Of a stretch of 64,000 nt of DNA, positions 35,347 to 43,739 are shown piece after piece. The notes beneath the pieces were generated by a model that saw nothing but the letters and a program-made list of their open reading frames with translations, was not told the DNA's origin and made no database searches. This DNA comes from Alteromonas macleodii (lineage in GTDB: Bacteria > Pseudomonadota > Gammaproteobacteria > Enterobacterales > Alteromonadaceae), in contig NZ_LR812090.1 of NCBI RefSeq assembly GCF_903772925.1, positions 1,384,333 through 1,448,332 on the forward strand, written 5' to 3'. Position 1 is the stretch's first letter, and each line of letters opens with the position of its first letter. The translations under genes and the position numbers were made by a program.

Positions 35347-36303
35347 TTAGAAAGGTGCAAAACTATCTTTTAGCGTGTTGGGAACTGTCCACCTCGATTT
35401 AGCATCCGCTTTCGACGTCGGCAAAACGCCTCGTGGTATTTGCATACTATCGCCATATAGCCATAGCACCATATTGGTTCTGCTGCCGCCAGTAATTGGC
35501 TGCGCGGCGTGAGGTACGCTTCCCCTGTGCAGCATCGCAACACCAGGAGCAAACACTGTACGCGTTACCTTACCCGTTTCCTGATTAAAGAAATCGACTT
35601 CCGACCCTTTGAAGGTTTCTCCAGGCACGTTTAGATTTACGTTCATTGTCGCGGCGGACGCATCAGTATGCGGGCGAAGCGACGTATCCATACCTTCTTG
35701 GTACTGAATTGAAAAGCCAAAGGTTTGGCTATCAAACCCCATGACCTCAGGGAACAACAAGCGAGATACTGGACGCATGTATTTGTCCATGATCACGTTA
35801 TAGAAGTCTTGGAAGGTTGGCGCTGCTAAATACCCTTCAGAGCGTGCATCTAGCATACCGCCGTTGCGATTCAAAGCAATACCGTATGGAGGGCGAAGGG
35901 GGATACCGGCATCAGCAACACCGTCTAAGTAATTGCGCAATAATTGCAGCTTTTCAACATCGAATAGCTGGGCCTGGTATACACCTGGTAATACTTCGTC
36001 CCACAAATTTGTCACCGCTTGTTCTTTAGCTGGGTCTTCCCACGCTAGCGTGACGGCATTGCGAAGCGGTTCGCTTATCAAATTTTCGTTTATCCACTCA
36101 GCTAATTGCTCGTTTTGCACATCCCATTCTTTCCATGCGGCTTCCAATAGTGAGCGGTTTTTATCCCAAAATTGCTGTACAGATGGTGCTCGTTTAAGCA
36201 TTTCATCTCTTGACGGAAGGGTAAGTGCACGCGCTTTTTGCAGCGCTCCCACTGATTCTGTTCCAGCATGTGTGGTTTCTACATTACTTTTTACATCAGA
36301 CAT
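35347..36303 (-). CDS. 2OG-Fe(II) oxygenase-like protein
   Basis: A 318-residue cytoplasmic protein. The C-terminal half has the iron-binding facial triad layout HTDASAATMNVNLN (His-x-Asp, about 222-224) and SVPHAAQPITGGSRTNMVLWL (distal His and the 2-oxoglutarate-binding Arg). The N-terminal 120 residues are helical. This is the prolyl-hydroxylase-like fold; the substrate is unknown. ATG at 36303 has GGAGAGCAAAT upstream. It is divergent from a CmcJ/AsaB-like gene that also belongs to oxidative tailoring families, and the shared gap holds a large palindrome. Confidence 0.8.
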   Translation of the reverse strand: MSDVKSNVETTHAGTESVGALQKARALTLPSRDEMLKRAPSVQQFWDKNRSLLEAAWKEWDVQNEQLAEWINENLISEPLRNAVTLAWEDPAKEQAVTNLWDEVLPGVYQAQLFDVEKLQLLRNYLDGVADAGIPLRPPYGIALNRNGGMLDARSEGYLAAPTFQDFYNVIMDKYMRPVSRLLFPEVMGFDSQTFGFSIQYQEGMDTSLRPHTDASAATMNVNLNVPGETFKGSEVDFFNQETGKVTRTVFAPGVAMLHRGSVPHAAQPITGGSRTNMVLWLYGDSMQIPRGVLPTSKADAKSRWTVPNTLKDSFAPF

Positions 36304-36702
36304 ATTTGCTCTCCAATTTACGGTGTCACGACCAACCTTTGTTAGTTCGTTTGGTAGCGTGCCATTCGTTAATTGAAGAATATTCCAATTTTAAAACTAG
36401 ATAAATGCGTTATTTATTGAGTCAGTATTTAGTTTATTTTGATAATGGTGTGTTCCCAGCTTTAATCGCGCTTGTCATTGCAGAAAACTAACGGTCAGTT
36501 TATCTATCACTCATTTATTAACTGCTTTCAGCGTGCGTTGAGTGTTAGCAGTATTTAGATTATCAAGATAATCTAAATACTGCTTCAGTCAGTAAGTGGT
36601 TTTTCATATTTTTTGCTACGGGTATAGTTCGCCCCCTAAACGGGTTCGGTAGGTTTCAGAACCCAGTATTCCGGTGATTTTTACTATTTCGAGGGAAGCA
36701 AT
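36304..36702. other. Divergent promoter region between two oxygenase-like genes
   Basis: About 400 A/T-rich nt without coding signals. It carries the 36-bp palindrome at 36548-36583, and a GAGGGA ribosome site before ATG 36703. Confidence 0.6.
36548..36583. promoter_or_regulatory. Perfect palindrome with 17-bp arms between divergent genes
   Basis: GCAGTATTTAGATTATC (36548-36564), AA, then GATAATCTAAATACTGC (36567-36583). The arms match at all 17 positions. It lies 119 nt before the plus-strand start and about 245 nt before the minus-strand start. No T-tract follows on either side, so it looks more like an operator than a terminator. Confidence 0.65.
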
Positions 36703-37476
36703 ATGAATGCATCTGTAAATTATCATGTCAAAAAACCTTTTATTCAGGCTTTTGAATTTGATGTAGATGGCATAGACGGCAATTTAGTTTCGCCCGAGCT
36801 ATTTACAACGGATGTTAGCGTTTATGACCTTAGAGAAAGCCAAACAAATACGGTCTTTAATGTTCATGGAATAACCTTTTTAGAAAACCTGAGCCCAGTG
36901 GCTTATCCGTTCACGGCTGAACAAGAACAAGTGTACAACAAAGAAATTCAAACATTACTGTCTACACATGTCAGTGCAAAAGACGTACTCGTGTTTGACC
37001 ATACCATTCGTATAGACGATGAAAGCGCATCTCGGCGTCCAGCCAGAAATGTTCACAACGATTACAGCGAAAAAGGAATTCAACAACGCCTTATTGACTT
37101 AGTGGGCGAACAAAAAGCGGCTGAATACAACGAGGGGCATTTTGGCTTTGTAAATATTTGGCGACCGGTAGAAGACACTATAATGTCATCGCCGTTAGGC
37201 TTTATCTGCCCAGACTCTATGAACGATGAAGACTGGATGACTATTGCTCTAAAATACCCAGATCGTCATGGAGAGATTTTGGGCGTGGCGGCTAACCGTC
37301 AACATCGTTGGTTCTACAAGTCAAAAATGCAGGTGGATGAAGCTATTATTTTTAATATATACGACAATAAAGGCTTACCTTATTTGGCCCACAGTGCTTT
37401 AGATATGAAGGAAGAGGGCGCTCCCGGCAATATCGTACGCAAAAGTATTGAGAGTAGGGTGTTGGTTAAGTATTAG
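36703..37476 (+). CDS. CmcJ/AsaB-like oxygenase-family protein
   Basis: A 257-residue protein with the family signature RRPARNVHNDYSEKGIQQRL (about 110-129), FGFVNIWRPVEDTIMSSPLG (about 147-166) and a late HRWFYKSKMQVDEAIIFNIYD. These match the CmcJ / AsaB / NvfI group, known from cephamycin and fungal secondary metabolism, some members of which are Fe(II)/2-oxoglutarate enzymes. ATG at 36703 follows GAGGGA at a good spacing. The function here is unknown. Its divergent partner is also an oxygenase, and both may be under the palindrome at 36548. Confidence 0.78.
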   Translation: MNASVNYHVKKPFIQAFEFDVDGIDGNLVSPELFTTDVSVYDLRESQTNTVFNVHGITFLENLSPVAYPFTAEQEQVYNKEIQTLLSTHVSAKDVLVFDHTIRIDDESASRRPARNVHNDYSEKGIQQRLIDLVGEQKAAEYNEGHFGFVNIWRPVEDTIMSSPLGFICPDSMNDEDWMTIALKYPDRHGEILGVAANRQHRWFYKSKMQVDEAIIFNIYDNKGLPYLAHSALDMKEEGAPGNIVRKSIESRVLVKY

Positions 37477-37522
37477 GCGGGCTTGAGGCTCGCTAACTCA
37501 TATCTTCATCATCTAGTCTGCA

Positions 37523-39097
37523 TTAGTTAGCAAAGATAAGGTAGTCATCAGGTGAGGATATCTTATTTTGTTTCGCTTTATACATGGCGATATCAGCTAG
37601 CTTTATCAGAGCGTGCAAATCGCGACTTGTTTGAGGGTAAAAAGCCACGCCTACACTCATTGAAACCACAGTAGGCTTGCTTTCGTCATTAAAATAAAAA
37701 GGCTGTTTAATGCCAGCATTTACTTTTTCCATAACCCTTTTAACAGACGCTTCATCATCAGCTTGCAGTAACAACATAAACTCATCGCCGCCCCAACGTA
37801 TGGCGACATCATTTTTGCGTATTTTTTCTTTTAATTGCTCAGCAACAAAAATGAGAACTTCGTCGCCTGCATCATGGCCATAAATATCGTTTACCGCTTT
37901 AAAACCGTTAAGGTCAATAAGAGCTAAAGCAAACTGATGTTCTTTTCTCATGAGTTTAGCAATAAGCTTTTCACCACCATTGCGATTGTATATCCCTGTT
38001 AACGCGTCGAAGTCTGCCTGTAGGGCAAGCTTTTGTAGCTCTTGTCTACGACTCGAAATATCGTTTAACGTAAGCTGGTAATAACGTTCATCTTCTTCGG
38101 TCAGTAATGGGCTAGCAATAAGTTGAACCCATATAGCACTGTCGCTTGCACTACTTTTTAGCTTGTACTCTCCTGTAGCAAACTCGTTTCGCGCAAAGGC
38201 CTCTTTAAGTGCAGATTTCATTGCCACGGGTGTTTCGAACAGTTCGTCTAACAACTCGCCGTAGCCTTGCTTTATGCCAAGTCCCGTCTTCTCTACTAAA
38301 TCGTTAAAGGCATCATTTCGAAGCTCTATAGTGCCATTTTCAGCCATTAACACAGTTGCAGTTTTGGCATTCTCGAACAGCATTCTAAACCGCTTTTCAA
38401 GAAACTCTATTTCTTCTCTTAACTGTCGCTCTTGTGTGAACTGCTCTTCAACCTTGGTCAACAATTGGTTGGTGTCGTAAACGAGTTTACCTATTTCACT
38501 GCGCGAGTGATATTTCGGGATTGGGATCCTCTGCGATGTTCCAGGCGTGATTTGGTGTAAAGAGTGGCCTACTCGTAGCATCGGGGAGATAATGATGTAA
38601 TAGGTGATGAACAAAGCCACAATGCCCACAACCAGTGCTTCAGCGTACAAGGAGTAACTATTGTCGGTACTTATTTTTTCTGCCTGACTGATAATGTATT
38701 CAAAGTTTGGATATACGTTAACTTCAGCAAGTGACTCCTCTGGCATAAAGGGGTGTCTAACCACAAATACTCGAGGTTTGGTGTTTTTATTAATCGCTTC
38801 ACTTACATTTGCCTGATAGTAGAGAGCTTCGCTTTTTATAGAGGCTGCTAAAATTTTGTCAGTTTTAACTAAGCCATTAATAGCCTCTGTGGCCAAGTCC
38901 TCATCTTCTAAGAATGCGGCGATGGATGCGGTTGCACTTACGGTTTGATAAAGCTCTTCTATATCATTATTGGCTTCGCTTATTTCGTTTTCATAAGTTG
39001 CACGATAAAAGAACTCAGCGGTAGTAAATACCACTATCATTGCCGCTGCGATTAGAAACAGCGAAAAACGAAACCCCAGACCTTGCACGTTAATCAA
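37523..39097 (-). CDS. Membrane diguanylate cyclase with periplasmic sensor, HAMP and PAS
   Basis: 524 residues: TM1 (about 10-28), periplasmic CHASE8-like segment (about 30-155), TM2 (about 155-175), HAMP-like (about 175-230), PAS (about 235-345) and GGDEF (about 360-515). The active site RWGGDEFMLL is intact and preceded by RKND, an RxxD inhibitory site. It makes c-di-GMP from GTP. The gene overlaps the end of the upstream binding-protein gene by 8 nt and is third in a porin / binding-protein / cyclase operon, so a periplasmic signal may be passed from the binding protein. Confidence 0.88.
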   Translation of the reverse strand: MINVQGLGFRFSLFLIAAAMIVVFTTAEFFYRATYENEISEANNDIEELYQTVSATASIAAFLEDEDLATEAINGLVKTDKILAASIKSEALYYQANVSEAINKNTKPRVFVVRHPFMPEESLAEVNVYPNFEYIISQAEKISTDNSYSLYAEALVVGIVALFITYYIIISPMLRVGHSLHQITPGTSQRIPIPKYHSRSEIGKLVYDTNQLLTKVEEQFTQERQLREEIEFLEKRFRMLFENAKTATVLMAENGTIELRNDAFNDLVEKTGLGIKQGYGELLDELFETPVAMKSALKEAFARNEFATGEYKLKSSASDSAIWVQLIASPLLTEEDERYYQLTLNDISSRRQELQKLALQADFDALTGIYNRNGGEKLIAKLMRKEHQFALALIDLNGFKAVNDIYGHDAGDEVLIFVAEQLKEKIRKNDVAIRWGGDEFMLLLQADDEASVKRVMEKVNAGIKQPFYFNDESKPTVVSMSVGVAFYPQTSRDLHALIKLADIAMYKAKQNKISSPDDYLIFAN

Positions 39098-39533
39098 AAC
39101 GGTATACTACCTTCATACTGTCGGTCACGGTCGACTCATATACATAGGCTAGCGCCGATTCGTCTTGCTCAAGCCGTTGCTTGATGTCGTCGAGGGTTTG
39201 CTCTACCGCAGGAGGTTTGACGCGGCCTGAGAATTTTAGTCGTGACCAATAGGCATTAACCCTTGCAAGAGGGAGGCCCACTAAAGACTTGTAAAACTGA
39301 CTTTTCAATTCGGAATCTAGTTCTACATCAATAGGCGTGGCTTCTTTTCCATTTGGAAACGCCGAGTATTTACCCATAAATAAATCAATTAAGCCTTTTT
39401 TATCCAAAACATGTACATCGTTATTAAAGTTAGTGACAACAACAATTTTTTCTTGTGCTTGCGCCATAAATGCAAAGCTTTGCGTTAGAAGTGCTAAGGC
39501 AATAATTACGGGGAAGCGTCTAAACAATTTCAT
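39090..39533 (-). CDS. Short periplasmic phosphate-type binding protein
   Basis: A 147-residue protein with a signal peptide (FPVIIALALLTQSFAFMAQA) and a single PstS-like lobe: IVVVTNFNNDVHVLDKKGLIDLFMGKYSAFPNGKEATPIDV, then LPLARVNAYWSRLKFSG. It has about half the length of a full ABC binding protein, and no ABC transporter genes are near. It lies 10 nt downstream of the porin-like gene and overlaps the diguanylate cyclase gene. A sensing role for the cyclase, rather than import, is the natural inference. Confidence 0.8.
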   Translation of the reverse strand: MKLFRRFPVIIALALLTQSFAFMAQAQEKIVVVTNFNNDVHVLDKKGLIDLFMGKYSAFPNGKEATPIDVELDSELKSQFYKSLVGLPLARVNAYWSRLKFSGRVKPPAVEQTLDDIKQRLEQDESALAYVYESTVTDSMKVVYRFD

Positions 39534-39543
39534 GCTTAACCCC

Positions 39544-40788
39544 TTAAAAACTAAAGCTTAACGCGAGGAATAAGGTGTGCGCGACACCGTCTTCATCGTC
39601 AACAATCAACCCATCACGTGCACGAAGCCCGGTACCTCTTGCTTTAACGTCAGTGCGTTCAATTTGTGCTTTAAAGGCTAAGTTTTCTCGTAAGTCCCAT
39701 CTCCAGCCCAATGAAAATGATTGTTGATTATGAGCCAGCGAACTAGCCACCTCTTCAACAAAAAGAACTATCTCTGCAGTGTTCTGGTTGATGGGGAAAC
39801 CGGGTTGTTCTTCATTTAGAAAGTAAGTGTCGGTATCAGCAAAGGAGTAGAGAGCGTAAAATGTGTGAGGTCCATAAAGGTAACTTAAGTTCAAAAAACC
39901 ATTAGTTGAAGGTCTTAGCGCAATCGAGTCTGAATCTATATGGGATAGCTCGCCTGATAGTTCCCAATCGCCCAAGAAGCGATTAAAATACACAGAAGTA
40001 TAATGAATTGAAGCATCCCGTAGGCTTACTTCACCTGAAAATTTAAGTGCGCCCGCCCAAAAAGGTTGTAATTGAGCGACTGCCGCTGCCACTACCGCAA
40101 CGTCATCGTTGTCGTTTTTAGCTTCAGTCTGAGTGTGCTTTAGCGCTACGCTCCAGTCAAAAGCAACAAATTCAATGCCTAGTGAGCGTAAATTGTTAAA
40201 CTTTATTGGGTTGTAGTCGTCACTACTAAAATCGCTTTCACCACTACCCCAAAAGCCCTTAACTGACAAATTGTAGTCGCTAAAGGGCGTGGTGTAACTT
40301 ATGTCGGCACCATCGAAGCTTCTAGCGGGCACAATACCGTAAACTTCGGTAGGTACTTTTACCCAAGGGTAAGCGATAGAAACGTCTCTGGTATCACTAA
40401 AGTGGAAAATATCCGCGGCTAATCTACCCGCTCTTACCTGCCATGCTGGCGAAATATCGTAACGCAAAAAGGCCATTTGGGTGATGGAGCCAATATTTTG
40501 TTCGTCTTGCTCTCGATAAACAAATTGCCCTACGAAGTCTAGGTTGTCTGATAATGTGTAATCAAGTTGGACGCCAATCAAACTTAAAGGCTTAAACGCA
40601 AAGCCGTCTTTTTTCGCAAATTCTGCTTGCGAACGGTCGGTACGAAACTGATAAGTGCGGGTGTCAGCGGTGGCAGTGGCAAGTGTACCAAAGCCGCTAA
40701 TATCTAACTTATTTTGTTCTGCCGACGTGCAGTTAGCCAACAGCAAGTTAAAGATGGCCGCGAAGAACAAGTACGGCTTTTTCATCAT
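39544..40788 (-). CDS. Outer-membrane porin-like beta-barrel
   Basis: 414 residues with a signal peptide (YLFFAAIFNLLLANCTSA) and a barrel pattern: KLDISGFGTLATATADTRTY at the start, GVQLDYTLSDNLDFVGQFVYRE, AWQVRAGRLAADIFHFSDTRD and a closing TLFLALSFSF strand with terminal Phe. The family looks like uncharacterised marine porins. It is the first gene of the minus-strand operon with the short binding protein and the diguanylate cyclase. A Cys in the signal region is not in a convincing lipobox. Confidence 0.75.
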   Translation of the reverse strand: MMKKPYLFFAAIFNLLLANCTSAEQNKLDISGFGTLATATADTRTYQFRTDRSQAEFAKKDGFAFKPLSLIGVQLDYTLSDNLDFVGQFVYREQDEQNIGSITQMAFLRYDISPAWQVRAGRLAADIFHFSDTRDVSIAYPWVKVPTEVYGIVPARSFDGADISYTTPFSDYNLSVKGFWGSGESDFSSDDYNPIKFNNLRSLGIEFVAFDWSVALKHTQTEAKNDNDDVAVVAAAVAQLQPFWAGALKFSGEVSLRDASIHYTSVYFNRFLGDWELSGELSHIDSDSIALRPSTNGFLNLSYLYGPHTFYALYSFADTDTYFLNEEQPGFPINQNTAEIVLFVEEVASSLAHNQQSFSLGWRWDLRENLAFKAQIERTDVKARGTGLRARDGLIVDDEDGVAHTLFLALSFSF

Positions 40789-40922
40789 TTTTTACCCAAT
40801 TTAAAGTCTGTGACAAATGTTGCCTAAAACAATGTGTCGTGACAATTTTACTTTAGTACAAGCATAGTAGAGAAACTAAGAAGTGACTGAAAAATTGTGT
40901 TTTTTGTTTAATTGATACCATT

Positions 40923-41837
40923 TTACACTACTACACCGTTTAGCTTTTGATCCCAATAAGGCGTGCCGCTAAAGCGGTCGGCTAAGAAATCAATAAATGC
41001 GCGAACTTTTGGGGCTAATAAACGGTTGCTAGGATACACTGCCCATAGTGCACAGTCGGTAGCAAGCGGGTAATCTTGTAGTATTTGTACTAGCTGGCCT
41101 TTCTCTAAATATGGTGAGCTGCACCAGGTAGCAGTAAGGGTTATACCGCAGCCTTGAATACAGGCATCGCGCACCGCTTCACCATTATCCATACGCAAAT
41201 GATTAGGCGTTTTCACCGATGTAACCCCATGGGCTCCCTTAAAGTCCCACACCTCTAGCCCAGTTAGATTTACTATCTTGTGGTTTTTTAAGTCGGATGG
41301 TGTTTCAGGCACACCATATTTATCTATATAGCTTTTGGCGGCGACAATAATACGTTTGTCATCAGCAAGTTTTTTCGCGTGTAAATTACTGTCTTTCAAT
41401 TCTGCATCGCGAATGGCAACATCAAAGCCACCTTCTACCACATCCAAAATACTGTCGCTGAATCGGAAGTCGATATTTAGCTTTGGGTATTGTTCTAAAA
41501 ACTCAGGGATCGCAGGGACTAAGTGCATTCGACCAAATGACGCAGGCGCGGTAACGCGTAATGTACCTTGCGGCGTTTGAGCGCCGCTGCCAACAGCTGC
41601 TTGTGCCGTTTCGATACTGTCTAGCACTTCTTGAGCATGGGGAAGAAAAAGCTTTCCATCGTCGGTAAGCGATACTTTTCGGGTAGTCCTGTGAATTAAG
41701 CGAACACCTAGCGTTTCTTCAAGTTTACCAATGTGCGCACTCGCCACGGCAGGTGAAATGTTTAGCTCACGCCCCGCTAAGCTGATGTTCGCTGTGCTTG
41801 CAATACGCACAAAAAGCTTTAGGTGTTCTATGTTCAT
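40923..41837 (-). CDS. LysR-family transcriptional regulator
   Basis: 304 residues from ATG 41837 (MNIEHLKLFVRI); a TTG at 41849 is also in frame. An N-terminal winged helix-turn-helix (ANISLAGRELNISPAVASAHIGKLEETLGVRLIH region, residues about 15-48) is followed by a LysR effector domain (about 88-295) of the group near CrgA/DsdC-like regulators. It is divergent from a quinone-oxidoreductase gene, the usual layout for a regulator of its neighbour. The intervening gap holds ACACTA...TAGTGT, a possible shared operator. Confidence 0.9.
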   Translation of the reverse strand: MNIEHLKLFVRIASTANISLAGRELNISPAVASAHIGKLEETLGVRLIHRTTRKVSLTDDGKLFLPHAQEVLDSIETAQAAVGSGAQTPQGTLRVTAPASFGRMHLVPAIPEFLEQYPKLNIDFRFSDSILDVVEGGFDVAIRDAELKDSNLHAKKLADDKRIIVAAKSYIDKYGVPETPSDLKNHKIVNLTGLEVWDFKGAHGVTSVKTPNHLRMDNGEAVRDACIQGCGITLTATWCSSPYLEKGQLVQILQDYPLATDCALWAVYPSNRLLAPKVRAFIDFLADRFSGTPYWDQKLNGVVV

Positions 41838-41876
41838 TTGGATTATCAATAAAATCTAAAAACTGTTTGCCTTTAT

Positions 41877-41905
41877 ACACTAATTATCATTTGGAATTCT
41901 AGTGT
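41877..41905. promoter_or_regulatory. Possible LysR operator between the divergent genes
   Basis: ACACTA (41877-41882) and TAGTGT (41900-41905) form an inverted repeat with a 17-nt gap that also contains AATT on both sides. It lies 40-49 nt from both gene starts. Confidence 0.4.
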
Positions 41906-41953
41906 TTATGATTACTTCCGTACTCATACAACAGGCTTTAAAGGAGCTTAATC

Positions 41954-42946
41954 ATGAAAGCGATGGTAATAAACGAATTTGGCGGTTCTGAACAATTTAC
42001 ACAAAACGATATTGCAGAGCCAACCGTAAAGGCCGGGCATGTAGTTGTGCGTATTGCAGCAAGCAGCGTTAATACAATCGACATGATGATTCGTCAGTCG
42101 GGAGCTGATTTACCTTTTGCTCCACAGTTACCCAATGGTGTCCTGGGTATGGACTTTGCCGGCTCCATCGAAGCTGTTGGTGAGGGCGTAACAGAATACA
42201 AAGTAGGCGATGAGGTATACGGCTGTGCTGGTGGCCTTGGCGATTTACAAGGTTCACTTGCAGAAAAAATGCTTGCCGATGTTCGCCTTATCGCTCACAA
42301 GCCTTCGTCTCTTTCTATGAAAGAAGCCGCAGCAATACCTCTTGTTGGTATTACAGCGTTTGAAGGGTTAACTCGTGCATTAACCAGTGAAGGCCAAAAC
42401 GTATTAATTCACGGCGGCGCGGGTGGAGTAGGGCATATAGCAGTACAACTTGCCAAACATATGAAGGCAAACGTATTTGCTACAGGCGGCTCTGATGAGC
42501 AAAAAGATATTATTGAATCTTTAGGTGCCACTTACATCGATTTTCGTAGTGAATCAGTTGAAGATTATGTGAATAAGTATACAAGCGGTAACGGCTTTGA
42601 CGTGATCTTCGATACGGTAGGCGGCAATAACCTTCAAAACTCATTTGCAGCAGCCAAGCTTAATGGACAGGTGTCCACTACGCTATCTCTATTAGAGACC
42701 GACTTGTCACCCGTTCACTTTAGCGGTTTAAGCTTAAACGTTGTGTTTATGCTACTTCCTATGATCCACAACGTGGGCCGAGAAGCCCATAGCAAAATAC
42801 TTAAACAGCTAGCGAGTATTGTAGATGCTGGTGCGCTTAAACCAATTATAGATGCAGAAAATTTCACTCTTGAGCAGATAGCACAGGCACATGACCGTCT
42901 GGCAAGTGGTAACGCTGTGGGTAAAGTCGTAGTTACCGTAGAATAA
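41954..42946 (+). CDS. Zinc-independent quinone oxidoreductase / alcohol dehydrogenase family protein
   Basis: 330 residues of the medium-chain dehydrogenase family. GroES-like N-terminal part (MKAMVINEFGGSEQFTQNDI), SSVNTIDMMIRQSGADLPF, and nucleotide motif VLIHGGAGGVGHIAVQLAK (about 150-168). The catalytic and structural zinc Cys are absent, as in quinone oxidoreductases. ATG at 41954 follows AAGGAG. The divergent LysR gene probably regulates it. A terminator follows at 43008. Confidence 0.87.
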   Translation: MKAMVINEFGGSEQFTQNDIAEPTVKAGHVVVRIAASSVNTIDMMIRQSGADLPFAPQLPNGVLGMDFAGSIEAVGEGVTEYKVGDEVYGCAGGLGDLQGSLAEKMLADVRLIAHKPSSLSMKEAAAIPLVGITAFEGLTRALTSEGQNVLIHGGAGGVGHIAVQLAKHMKANVFATGGSDEQKDIIESLGATYIDFRSESVEDYVNKYTSGNGFDVIFDTVGGNNLQNSFAAAKLNGQVSTTLSLLETDLSPVHFSGLSLNVVFMLLPMIHNVGREAHSKILKQLASIVDAGALKPIIDAENFTLEQIAQAHDRLASGNAVGKVVVTVE

Positions 42947-43007
42947 CTTTAACCTATGGAGTTTAGGTAAACAAACTTCCCGTAGTGCTTCCCTTAGCAC
43001 ACCCTTC

Positions 43008-43038
43008 GCCGCAGTAACTTTTTCTGCGGCTTTTTTGC
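43008..43038 (+). terminator. Terminator after the oxidoreductase gene
   Basis: GCCGCAG (43008-43014) and CTGCGGC (43024-43030) followed by TTTTTTG; 60 nt after the stop. Confidence 0.85.
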
Positions 43039-43133
43039 TTTTGGGTTTTATATAAAAGTAATGCCTTAGGAATACGAGACCTGTCCACTACGTTCAAATG
43101 CTTTATAATTCTTCCGGTAAAGGAGAAACAAAC

Positions 43134-43631
43134 GTGAATGAATATGCTCGGTATTTTGATGGTTACCCCCCAGCTATCGTGGAGCAAGCGCTTCAGCTAA
43201 TTTCAAACAATCGGTTAAAGACTTATCTGCTAAAAAAGTACCCAGAAGCCCATGACGTAACCACAGACAAGTTGCTGTATCAGTATGCGACTGAATTAAA
43301 GAAGCAGTTTTTAAAAAATGCTCCGCCATTTGGGCGCGCCGCGTTTAAAAAGCAAGGGGATATGATAACCAACGCTTTAGGTACGCATACCTACCGTATG
43401 CAAGGTAAAACGCGCAAGCACGATTTAGCCATTAATAACGATTTGCTCTATGCGCCAGAGCCGCTCTTAAAAGCACTAGTAGTTCATGAGCTGGCGCACT
43501 TTAAAGAAAAGGACCACAACAAAGCTTTTTATAAATTTTGCTGTTATATGGAGCCTGATTACCATCAGCTTGAGCTAGATTTAAGGTTATTCTGTGTAGC
43601 CGTTGCTATGGGGGATAATCCATACGTTTGA
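43134..43631 (+). CDS. YgjP-like M48-type metallopeptidase
   Basis: 165 residues from the GTG at 43134 (VNEYARYFDGYPP), chosen because AAAGGAGA lies 8 nt upstream; an ATG at 43098 in the same frame lacks a ribosome site. The zinc motif is HELAH in LVVHELAHFKEKDHNKAFYKF (about 125-145), followed by the YgjP/WLM-type C-terminal segment MEPDYHQLELDLRLF. The family is a cytoplasmic, single-domain metallopeptidase of unknown substrate. No membrane segments. Confidence 0.85.
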   Translation: MNEYARYFDGYPPAIVEQALQLISNNRLKTYLLKKYPEAHDVTTDKLLYQYATELKKQFLKNAPPFGRAAFKKQGDMITNALGTHTYRMQGKTRKHDLAINNDLLYAPEPLLKALVVHELAHFKEKDHNKAFYKFCCYMEPDYHQLELDLRLFCVAVAMGDNPYV

Positions 43632-43682
43632 CGTAAATACACGAACAGTATTTAGTTAAATAGAGACGCAAATAAGGGTATA

Positions 43683-43724
43683 GGTCTCTCTACTAGACTT
43701 CGTCAAATGTCCGATAGAGAGACC
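43683..43724. repeat. Inverted repeat between convergent genes
   Basis: GGTCTCTCTA (43683-43692) and TAGAGAGACC (43715-43724), perfect 10-bp arms with a 22-nt spacer. It lies between the convergent metallopeptidase and RND genes. No T-tract, so its role is unclear; it may be a weak terminator. Confidence 0.45.
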
Positions 43725-43739
43725 ACTACCAAATAAGTA

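Noticed and set aside
36548..36583. Palindrome read as a transcription terminator
   Set aside because: No T-tract on either side, and it lies between divergent starts rather than after gene ends.
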